From positions 1 to 10,197 of the forward strand of contig CADAHD010000181.1 in the NCBI GenBank assembly GCA_902787595.1: DNA of 10,197 nucleotides, read 5' to 3'. The notes under the pieces were generated by a model. The model made no database searches, had not been told where the DNA came from, and saw only the letters and a program-made list of their open reading frames with translations. How positions within the stretch are numbered: position 1 is the stretch's first letter; each line of letters starts with the position of its first letter. Source of the DNA: an uncultured Lachnospiraceae bacterium. Its GTDB lineage: Bacteria > Bacillota_A > Clostridia > Lachnospirales > Lachnospiraceae. The translations under genes and the position numbers were made by a program. Below, in pieces: positions 1-6,412 of this stretch.

Positions 1-1370
1 TCAGCTTTCCAGTCATAGCCTTCTATAACTTCATTGGGACTTTCATACGTAACATTAATCTCTGTTTTTTTATCTACATAGAAGCAACATGTTCCCATCG
101 AAGCTAATTTGTCGGATACGGTAAGATACTTAAGCTTCGGACAGAATCTGGCAAAGCTTGAAGGAATTATCCTTACCCGCGCTGACAATACGATTTCTTC
201 AAGATTAGGACAATTACCGAAGGTATACAGATGTAGCGACTTATCCCCCAAGCTTACTGTTCCGCTTCCTTCTTCAAAAGTTACGCTTCCAAGTTTTGTA
301 CACTTATTGAACGCCTGACCGGCTATATAGGTAACACTTGAGGGGATCAGCAGCTTACCTGTTTCCTTACCGTTACCCATAAAGCATTCAAGGAAAGCCC
401 CAAAGCCTATGGTATCCAGGGTAGACGGGAAAACTGCTACAGGCAGATCCGAACATCCGCCGAATGCAGCCTGGTCTATTTCGGTAACAGCGGTCTTTGA
501 AAGATCCGAAGAAACAAGGCTTGTATCCCCGTAAAAGGCATTTTCTCCAATCTTTGTCAGGGCAGATGACCAGACTACTTCACTAAGCTTATTATCTTCT
601 CGTGCAAAGCTACCGGGTATCACCTTAACACGATCGGATAAAGTGATCTTTTCCAGCTTCGGGCATTTACCAAAGGTATAATAATGCTGGTCTTTTTTCC
701 CCATGGATACTGTTCCTTCGCCTTCTTCGAAGGTAACACTTACAAGGTTTGCGCACTCATAAAACGCCATCATCTGAATAGAAGTTACGCTTGAAGGAAT
801 AACAAGATCCCCTGTACCATTTACTTTTCCCAGGCTGCAGCCATGGAAAGCCTGGTACCCTATTGTCTCCAGGTTCTTGGGAAAGGTCACATCCTCTATC
901 TCGATCCTGCCATTAAAAACCGAATCTCCGATCTTCTTTATCGTCACACCACCCTTTGTGTCAGGGATGATTATATGTTCAAAACTCTGGTTACCCGGAG
1001 TGTACTTTGTTATCTCACCCTCCCCATTTACAGTAATATAATCGGTGATATCCGTTCCCTCAGAAACATCCTGTTCCTCAGGTTTATCCTCATCCCGGGA
1101 AGTATCTGCTTCCTGCTCTTCATCAGCCGGGGCCTCATCATCATTAAGATCTGCTGCAGTTTCGGTTTCCTGATCATCGGTAAAATCTGCCGCTGCATCA
1201 TCATCTGCATCTTCTGAGGCAGTATCTTCCTCCAGAGTCACTTCATATGCCGGAGTCTCATTCCCTCCATCCTGTTCACCGCTTGCTATAGCAGGCAGAA
1301 CATCATTTCCAAGCAGCATCATGCTCATAAGCACTGCTAACGCCCGGTTTGCCAATCGTTTCTTAAACAT
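1..1370 (-). CDS. BspA-like LRR_5 surface protein, N-terminal part (runs off left edge)
   Basis: Secreted leucine-rich-repeat protein of the BspA/LRR_5 (PF13306-like) class; such proteins are typically surface-exposed and often bind host or matrix ligands. The frame is open from ATG at 1370 to the window edge (456 codons, no stop). Residues 1-29 form a signal peptide: basic MFKKR, a hydrophobic core, then A27-I-A29 as the likely cleavage site. Residues 31-107 are an extremely Asp/Glu-rich low-complexity linker. From about 110 come irregular LRR_5 units marked by IPSSVTSI, IGENAFYG and IGFGAF. Two modules, 189-279 and 340-430, repeat each other at a 151-residue offset. AAAGGGG (1377-1383) lies 6 nt upstream of the ATG, which supports the start. 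No C-terminal anchor is visible because the end lies outside the window. The ligand is unknown. I am confident of the class and not of any specific role. Confidence 0.88.
   Translation of the reverse strand, partial: MFKKRLANRALAVLMSMMLLGNDVLPAIASGEQDGGNETPAYEVTLEEDTASEDADDDAAADFTDDQETETAADLNDDEAPADEEQEADTSRDEDKPEEQDVSEGTDITDYITVNGEGEITKYTPGNQSFEHIIIPDTKGGVTIKKIGDSVFNGRIEIEDVTFPKNLETIGYQAFHGCSLGKVNGTGDLVIPSSVTSIQMMAFYECANLVSVTFEEGEGTVSMGKKDQHYYTFGKCPKLEKITLSDRVKVIPGSFAREDNKLSEVVWSSALTKIGENAFYGDTSLVSSDLSKTAVTEIDQAAFGGCSDLPVAVFPSTLDTIGFGAFLECFMGNGKETGKLLIPSSVTYIAGQAFNKCTKLGSVTFEEGSGTVSLGDKSLHLYTFGNCPNLEEIVLSARVRIIPSSFARFCPKLKYLTVSDKLASMGTCCFYVDKKTEINVTYESPNEVIEGYDWKA
81..806 (-). repeat. Internal duplication of an LRR_5 module (units at 534-806 and 81-353)
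   Basis: Two modules of about 91 residues inside the left LRR protein line up along their whole length at a 453-bp offset. Shared landmarks in order are IPSSVT, SVTFEEG, TVS.G, YTFG.CP.LE and IP.SFAR. The DNA is still visibly similar, for example around 709-750 compared with 256-297. This indicates segmental duplication followed by divergence. Confidence 0.7.
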
Positions 1371-1422
1371 TTTAGTCCCCTTTCTTTTTTGTATATTGCA
1401 GCACCAAGCCACATTCGTTGGT

Positions 1423-1451
1423 ATTATAAGAAAAACGCATGCTGTATGCAA
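1423..1451 (-). promoter_or_regulatory. Promoter of the LRR surface protein gene
   Basis: Read on the minus strand, TTGCAT (1446-1451) and a perfect TATAAT (1423-1428) are separated by 17 bp. This is a good housekeeping-sigma promoter about 53 bp upstream of the ATG at 1370. Its spacer and -35 element are covered by an inverted repeat (1431-1459), so a bound repressor or a hairpin could control it. Confidence 0.7.
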
Positions 1452-1459
1452 GCGTTTTT
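1431..1459. promoter_or_regulatory. Inverted repeat overlapping the LRR gene promoter (operator candidate)
   Basis: AAAAACGCATGC (1431-1442) and GCAAGCGTTTTT (1448-1459) pair at 11 of 12 positions around a 5-nt centre, TGTAT. The repeat fills the spacer and -35 of the leftward promoter. A run of T follows the stem on both strands, so it resembles a bidirectional terminator. However, both flanking genes point away from it, so there is no upstream gene to terminate. An operator is the better reading (inference). Confidence 0.55.
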
Positions 1460-1548
1460 AGATCACGGTGACAACCTGAAGACATATAATCCATATGATA
1501 CTTCATGCGTTCTTCTCACCACCCCTGCGTTTCCATGGGATACATCTA

Positions 1549-1578
1549 TTGACCCTTTTCACTTGAGGATTGTATACT
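1549..1578 (+). promoter_or_regulatory. Promoter of the zinc-ribbon membrane protein gene
   Basis: TTGACC (1549-1554) and TATACT (1573-1578) are 18 bp apart, each one mismatch from consensus. They lie about 33 bp before the start codon. The AAGGAG ribosome binding site at 1597-1602 stands 8 nt before ATG 1611. Confidence 0.7.
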
Positions 1579-1610
1579 GGATATATAAATTATTATAAGG
1601 AGCAGTATAT

Positions 1611-2546
1611 ATGACAAAATGTGCATGCTGCGGAAATACAGTGGTGATCACAAATAAGATTTCCATACAAAATAATGAATACCGTACCTGCATCGGTTGC
1701 ACCAATAAGATCCTGAGTATACTCAGAAAAGAACTGAGTATTGAAGATATTAAAAACCCTGATACGGATCCCATGCTTTTAATGGATATTGCAATGATGC
1801 ATAAAGTAAAACCGTCTGCAAAGGCATCGGATATAACCATAGGTATAAATAAAGAAACTGTTATATGGGCAATCTTAGTATTAATGTCCATCGTAATTGC
1901 TTTTGTAAAAAGCGAAAGCATTCTTTTGATCGCTGCTTTGATCTTCGCTATATGCGGCATAATAAGGATCAGGTCAAATGAAAAAAAGCCGGTCAGTGAA
2001 ATAGTTAAAACTATTATTAAGAAAGTCATCTATATCGGGATAGTCTGTTTTTTATGCAGGTATCTTGTTTATCTGTCTCCTTTTTTGGCAGGCTTTAATT
2101 ATAAAGGTGATATAGCGGAATTAAAAGACTGGCATTCGGAACGTTTTTATTTTTTCCCTGATACGATCCCCAAAGAAGCTACAAGGGTATCAACGTGGAC
2201 CTGTATCCCCAAAAACTGGCGCGGTTTGGGAACATATCAGGAGCTGACCTTTTATGCCGAAAAGAGTTATCTGCAAAAAATTTATAATACATATGCAGAT
2301 ACCACAACCGTTTATCCTTATCTTGAAGAATACTGTTGTTGGGGCTATCTTAAAGATTCAGGTCGCGGTGATGATGATCCTGATGTGTTCCCTGCACCTG
2401 CTATGCCTTCTCTTACACAGCCGTGGGAAGGTAGTGAACTGCTGGTAATACACGAAAACACAAACCCAGATCCTGACTGTAGCAGTTATGGCGGAATATG
2501 CATAAATTGGGAAAAGGGCTTGATCTCCTTCTGGGAATACGATTAA
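1611..2546 (+). CDS. Zinc-ribbon, three-TM membrane protein of unknown function
   Basis: I do not recognise this 311-residue protein. Its N-terminus has a zinc-ribbon pattern: C4, C6 and C7, then C27 and C30 (CIGC). This is probably a small cytoplasmic zinc-binding knuckle. Hydrophobic segments at about 84-99, 103-118 and 139-156 suggest three membrane spans. That would place the C-terminal domain of about 150 residues (162-311) outside if the ribbon is inside. The outer domain is aromatic-rich and contains five cysteines (C198, C242, C243, C290, C297), so disulfides are possible, and it has an acidic patch GDDDPD near 253-258. A near-consensus promoter and AAGGAG site lie directly upstream. 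The gene stands alone, divergent from the LRR gene and convergent with the serine hydrolase gene. A sensor, anchor or quality-control role would be a guess. The reading frame itself is secure. Confidence 0.85.
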   Translation: MTKCACCGNTVVITNKISIQNNEYRTCIGCTNKILSILRKELSIEDIKNPDTDPMLLMDIAMMHKVKPSAKASDITIGINKETVIWAILVLMSIVIAFVKSESILLIAALIFAICGIIRIRSNEKKPVSEIVKTIIKKVIYIGIVCFLCRYLVYLSPFLAGFNYKGDIAELKDWHSERFYFFPDTIPKEATRVSTWTCIPKNWRGLGTYQELTFYAEKSYLQKIYNTYADTTTVYPYLEEYCCWGYLKDSGRGDDDPDVFPAPAMPSLTQPWEGSELLVIHENTNPDPDCSSYGGICINWEKGLISFWEYD

Positions 2547-2625
2547 TGTCCCATGGCTTTTTCAGCCTCCCGCTTTGTAGTTATAAACGCGTCCCGATCC
2601 GTGAGGTGCGGAGCAATTCCAGTCT
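2547..2625. other. Convergent junction without a clear terminator
   Basis: 79 bp between the ends of the zinc-ribbon gene and the serine hydrolase gene. The only hairpin seen is GGCT/AGCC with a 5-nt loop near 2559-2571, too weak and lacking a useful T-run. I find no gene here. Confidence 0.5.
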
Positions 2626-3819
2626 TTATTTTATCCCTGAGCGGATGATAGTTGCCACTTCTTTTACCGCCCGCGCATCCCAGTCAAACTCTTTACAGAA
2701 ACTTGTCTGAAACATTGCAGCAAAATCTTCCTGTCTGTCTACTAAAAATACGCTTGTTCCGGCCCCTTCATGATAAATGGTCCCTTCCGACAATACCTGT
2801 TCCTTATCATAATCCGAAGAGTATATGCACATCCCTGCTCCGTAGCGTATCCCTGAATCCATGCCATAAGATACTGCCCTGATATCCGGCGGCAGCATAT
2901 CGGTCCACAAAAGAGATAATGCTTTCTTACCTATAACCCGCCTGCCTCTGTACATGCCGTCACGCAGTATCATCTCTGCCAGATGCATCATCTCACGACA
3001 GGTAGACATTTCCCCGCCCGCAGTATCAGGTATCCCCGGCCATGTCTGATAAGTAGGCGCTGCCAGAGCTCTCTCCCCAAGCAAGTCATATCTTTCAGCC
3101 ATGGCTATATCTGTCTCGTTTGCGATATTGTAACGCTTAAGCTGCTCGTGTGTTGCATCCTTTCTCCAGTGCGTATCAAACATTTCGCAGGGCTTTAAGA
3201 TCTTCTCATATGTATATCTTTCTGCTTCTATCCCGGACAGACGCTTTATCACTTCGCCCAGCAGCAGATATGCTGCGGTAGAATAGATCCATTTTTCTCC
3301 CGGAGCCGCATGCAGGCCCGTCTTAACCAGGGCTGAAAGCCAGCTGCCGGCCGGATCGGCCGGATCCATGCTATCCCACCATCTGCGCTCATCCTGAGGA
3401 TAGCTTCCATCCAGAGCGCATAAGCCGGAGGTATGCGTAAGCAGATGCTTTATCGTTATCTTCTTAAAATCTCCTGTATCGAATTCCTTTATCAGTTCCG
3501 CAACAGGCTGATCAAGATATAAAAGTCCGTCATCCAAAAGCGTAAGCACGGCTATTGCCGTGACAGCTTTGCCAACCGACTGTATTTCAAAAAGCGTATC
3601 CGGCTTAAATTCCGTATTTCCCATCCACTCACAGGCTATGCTTCCCATCGCCGCATCCGCAAATACTTTCCCATGACGCCACAGACAATAACTGCCTGAA
3701 CGTATCCTGCCTTCATCTATCAGGCTCTGCATATGGCTGTTCAGCAGATCCAGGCACTTTGCATCATAAGCAACATCTTCCGACGACGCATCACATTCTG
3801 CGTATCTTACATGCTCCAT
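2626..3819 (-). CDS. Serine hydrolase, class C beta-lactamase/PBP fold (PF00144-like)
   Basis: Family S12-type serine hydrolase; relatives act as DD-peptidases, D-amino-acid amidases, esterases or beta-lactamases, so the substrate here is open. With the ATG at 3819 (397 residues, usual length for the family), the catalytic motifs are S81-V-G-K84 (nucleophile and lysine, within FEIQSVGKAV), Y179-S-T181 in the YxN position, and H350-E-G352 replacing KTG. The LLTHTSGL box typical of the family is at 127-134. The usual Asn of YxN is Thr. No signal peptide is visible, so it is probably cytoplasmic. A GTG at 3837 would add 6 residues and overlap the preceding stop. I prefer ATG 3819 because GAGGG (3827-3831) lies 7 nt before it. 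It is the last gene of the minus-strand cluster, 14 nt after the XRE-methyltransferase, which suggests the two are made together. Fold assignment is strong; function is not. Confidence 0.9.
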   Translation of the reverse strand: MEHVRYAECDASSEDVAYDAKCLDLLNSHMQSLIDEGRIRSGSYCLWRHGKVFADAAMGSIACEWMGNTEFKPDTLFEIQSVGKAVTAIAVLTLLDDGLLYLDQPVAELIKEFDTGDFKKITIKHLLTHTSGLCALDGSYPQDERRWWDSMDPADPAGSWLSALVKTGLHAAPGEKWIYSTAAYLLLGEVIKRLSGIEAERYTYEKILKPCEMFDTHWRKDATHEQLKRYNIANETDIAMAERYDLLGERALAAPTYQTWPGIPDTAGGEMSTCREMMHLAEMILRDGMYRGRRVIGKKALSLLWTDMLPPDIRAVSYGMDSGIRYGAGMCIYSSDYDKEQVLSEGTIYHEGAGTSVFLVDRQEDFAAMFQTSFCKEFDWDARAVKEVATIIRSGIK

Positions 3820-3826
3820 ACATGAT

Positions 3827-3831
3827 CCCTC
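3827..3831 (-). promoter_or_regulatory. Ribosome binding site deciding the serine hydrolase start
   Basis: Minus-strand GAGGG sits 7 nt upstream of ATG 3819. The alternative GTG at 3837 has no purine-rich sequence at the right distance, so the shorter protein is favoured. Confidence 0.6.
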
Positions 3832-3833
3832 AT

Positions 3834-4922
3834 TCACTTAAGGCGGCCGTATACAAAATACACGCCCGATGTTTTTACTGCTATGGACTGCTTTGAATCC
3901 AGATATTCATGCATACGTTTAAAATATGCCGTCATATCTTCCGCCTGCTGCCTGCTGTATCCGCGCTTCAGAAAGTACTCCGCGCCTTCATTAACAAAGT
4001 CTTCCTTTGAATATACAAATCTGAGCATCTCCCCGAGCTTTTTCTTTTTCGGGTCGGACGGTTCATATATAACTACCTGATCGCTTATCCTGGCCTGCAG
4101 CCCGGTAAAGCCTTCCTGCTTAAGCATGTACGGAAGCTTCGTTGCCATGCGGTAATCGCGTTCTTTTTGCTCGTATTCATATTCCCACAAAGGGATCATA
4201 TCGGGCCTTCGCATACCTTCATCCTGCGATTCTACACCGGAATAAAAACCTGCCTGCTCCACTTCCATATTTGCATCCATAAGCAATATCATGCCACCGG
4301 GTTTTAATGACGCTTTCATTTTCCTTATAAACTTTTCAGGTTCGGGAAGATAAGAGATCAGAAATAACGCAACTGCCAGATCATATTTCTCATCCGGCTC
4401 ATATTCATACATATCCTCGCAGATAAAACGATATGCATATTCTGTTTTTGAAAAATAACCTTCCGCTTCTTCTATCTGTACACTGTCAAGCTCTATGCCC
4501 GTATAACTGCTGCCTTTCGGCAATACAGGCAGCATCTTCATTCCCAGGAATCCGTAGCCGCAGCCATAGTCCAAAACCTTTACCGCTTTACGAAATCCAA
4601 GTACATCTTTTATAAAGAAATTAAAATAATCATCATTCCAATAGAGATTCTTCCAGACTTTAACTACATCTCTTTTGTCTGCCCAGAAATCAACCTCATC
4701 ATATCTCTTTCGCTCATCCTTATTCTCAAAAGGAACCAGGCCCAGTATCACATCGGCACTCACGCCGAATATATCACTGAGCCTGGGGATATGGGTGATA
4801 TCAGGATAATTGATACCGTTCTCCCATTTGCTTATGGTCTGAAAAGAGACATGACACAGATCGGCAAGCTCCTTCTGTGTCAGTCCCTTTTCTTCTCTTA
4901 ATTCTTTGATGTATAATCTCAT
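3834..4922 (-). CDS. XRE-type HTH fused to class I SAM-dependent methyltransferase
   Basis: Two-domain protein of 362 residues. Residues 1-62 are a canonical XRE/Cro helix-turn-helix (HTH_3): LREEKGLTQKELA, then VSFQTISKWENG as the recognition helix region. Residues from about 85 form a Rossmann-fold methyltransferase: motif I LDYGCGYG at 117-124 (SAM glycine loop), acidic E144/D146 at the end of the second strand (ribose contact), ED at 169-170 (adenine side), DLAVALFLISYL at 181-192, and LKPGGMILLMD at 206-216. The C-terminal part (about 240-362) is probably substrate-binding. It resembles small-molecule or UbiE-like enzymes more than DNA or rRNA methylases, with no NPPY-type motif seen. 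It may be a DNA-bound regulator whose output depends on SAM or a methylated metabolite (inference). It starts 17 nt after the TPR gene with no clear ribosome binding site, so coupling is likely. It ends just before the serine hydrolase. Confidence 0.9.
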   Translation of the reverse strand: MRLYIKELREEKGLTQKELADLCHVSFQTISKWENGINYPDITHIPRLSDIFGVSADVILGLVPFENKDERKRYDEVDFWADKRDVVKVWKNLYWNDDYFNFFIKDVLGFRKAVKVLDYGCGYGFLGMKMLPVLPKGSSYTGIELDSVQIEEAEGYFSKTEYAYRFICEDMYEYEPDEKYDLAVALFLISYLPEPEKFIRKMKASLKPGGMILLMDANMEVEQAGFYSGVESQDEGMRRPDMIPLWEYEYEQKERDYRMATKLPYMLKQEGFTGLQARISDQVVIYEPSDPKKKKLGEMLRFVYSKEDFVNEGAEYFLKRGYSRQQAEDMTAYFKRMHEYLDSKQSIAVKTSGVYFVYGRLK

Positions 4923-4939
4923 CTTAAGTTCTTATGCTT

Positions 4940-6412
4940 TTAGAATGTCTCTGCCGCGCCTGTAAGGGTGTACTTACCTTTCTTTATCTTACCTTTAACC
5001 TGCTCGTTCTTCTTGCAGCGGGTGGGAGTCCAGATAAACCATATCGTAGTAGTATACTCCTTCTTCCACGCGGGATCGTATACATCTGCCTCCGTCCAGC
5101 CTGCAAGAGGCGCCGGATACGCGTTATAAAGATCGATAAGCTCCGGATACTCCCCGGGCTCAATACGTGGACAGTAGCCGTTTTCAAGATCATACTCCAC
5201 AGAATATTCATACGGCCATTCGCTGTTTACCTCGGTCTTCATGCTGTATCTGCCATCCATAATGCCATGCACTGCTGTAAAGTCATCATGTTCATGTATC
5301 GCAGTATACGGATCTTCCTCATTCACAGGCGGAGCGCTGTATCTGTCGCAGCTTCCCTCTCCCTCGGGCAGATCCTTCTCCCATTTAAGACTGTAGATCA
5401 CCAGCCTTTTGTCAGATGCTATGCAGGCCCATTTGCCGTCGCCTTCCCTAAGGCCTTCCTTGATAGTTCCATAATAAATATATAACCTGTTATTTACCGA
5501 ATAAAACGCTACGCTTCCGGCTCCGGATACCTGTCCCTGCAAAATATACGGCTGTCTGAGCCCTGCTGAATCCGCTTTCAGTTCTTCATCATTTAAAAGG
5601 CCGTATAACGCATCCATATCCTCATTATCGAAAGCCGTCTTAAAATCTTCCGCTATCGCATTAAAATGCTCAAGCCTCTGTTTTTCCCTTTTGATATCAC
5701 TCTCATAAGCTGTGATGCCTGTTGCATTTGCCAGTTCTTCGGCCGCAGCCGTGTCATGTCTGTCCAGCGCCGCCTTCAGACGGTATTCCCCGGCTTCAGC
5801 ATACAGCTGCTGCACTTTGGCATCATCCCCGTTAAGGTTCATGGCTTTTTCCAGATATTCTACAGCCCTGTCGAAATTTCTGAGCTTCATATCCTTAGCT
5901 GCAAGATACAGCAGCATATCAGCCTGCGCCCTGTCTGCTTCTTCGCCTTTTCCTGTAGCCGCCAGTTCCTGCAGCGCCCCCTGAGCCGAAGCATAATCGC
6001 CCTCCGCTATCAGCGCCGAGATCCCGTTCAGATCTTTGCGCTTCTCCATATCGTTGATTATGCCGCCCATTATTCCTATGCGTTCATCCGAGGTGTTGCC
6101 GTTTTCTATCTGTATATCCAGCCACCTGTCATAATACTCATCCAGCAGCTGTCTGTCTCCGGTTTCGTAAGCAAGCTGCATCATGCCTTCACAGGCAGAA
6201 GAATTATTCGCATCCTCATTCAGTACATTTTCATAAACATTCTGCGCGCCTTCGCTATCCCCCTCAAAAAGCATGCCGTTGGCATCTGCGATCATTCTGC
6301 GCAGCTGCTGGGTCTTACCGAATCTGTACAGATTCACCCCTACCAGGAGCACCACAGATATCATAAATAAAAGCAAAGGAAATGCGATATGCGCCCTTTT
6401 TTTATTTTCCAT
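4940..6412 (-). CDS. Membrane-anchored TPR protein with MORN-like segment
   Basis: 490-residue protein with one N-terminal membrane anchor (about 10-28) after a basic MENKKR, so the bulk should lie outside the membrane. Helical TPR-like units follow: about 36-66 (ANGMLFEGDSEGAQNVYENVL) and 163-195, where NFDRAVEYLEKAMNLNGDD is a good TPR consensus. The span between them is also helical and repeat-like. Residues 309-354 have MORN-like spacing: YYGTIKEGLREGDGKW, then LKWEKDLPEGEGS. The C-terminal part (about 360-490) is unrecognised. An in-frame upstream start at 6469 exists, but ATG 6412 is chosen because GAGGGGG lies 7 nt before it. That ATG shares one base with the preceding stop (TGATG), so translation is coupled to the propeller protein. 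The two may form an envelope scaffold pair (inference). No catalytic motif is seen. Confidence 0.85.
   Translation of the reverse strand: MENKKRAHIAFPLLLFMISVVLLVGVNLYRFGKTQQLRRMIADANGMLFEGDSEGAQNVYENVLNEDANNSSACEGMMQLAYETGDRQLLDEYYDRWLDIQIENGNTSDERIGIMGGIINDMEKRKDLNGISALIAEGDYASAQGALQELAATGKGEEADRAQADMLLYLAAKDMKLRNFDRAVEYLEKAMNLNGDDAKVQQLYAEAGEYRLKAALDRHDTAAAEELANATGITAYESDIKREKQRLEHFNAIAEDFKTAFDNEDMDALYGLLNDEELKADSAGLRQPYILQGQVSGAGSVAFYSVNNRLYIYYGTIKEGLREGDGKWACIASDKRLVIYSLKWEKDLPEGEGSCDRYSAPPVNEEDPYTAIHEHDDFTAVHGIMDGRYSMKTEVNSEWPYEYSVEYDLENGYCPRIEPGEYPELIDLYNAYPAPLAGWTEADVYDPAWKKEYTTTIWFIWTPTRCKKNEQVKGKIKKGKYTLTGAAETF

Larger units (their letters stand above)
1371..1610. other. Divergent intergenic region, 240 bp
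   Basis: This holds the start signals for two divergent genes: the LRR protein (leftward) and the zinc-ribbon membrane protein (rightward). Besides the two promoters and the inverted repeat listed separately, it carries a short palindrome TCACGGTGA at 1463-1471, which could be an operator but may be chance. I see no open reading frame with a credible start and no structured RNA that I recognise. Confidence 0.6.

Noticed and set aside
1423..1459. Invertible promoter element
   Set aside because: The inverted arms do not flank the promoter (the -10 lies outside them), the enclosed segment is only 5 nt, and no invertase gene is in the window.
1559..2029. 156-codon minus-strand open frame with hydrophobic stretches
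   Set aside because: It is the complement of the membrane segments of the zinc-ribbon gene, which has a clear promoter and ribosome binding site.
5666..6370. 234-codon plus-strand open frame opposite the TPR gene
   Set aside because: Antisense of a well-supported coding gene, with atypical composition and no start signals.
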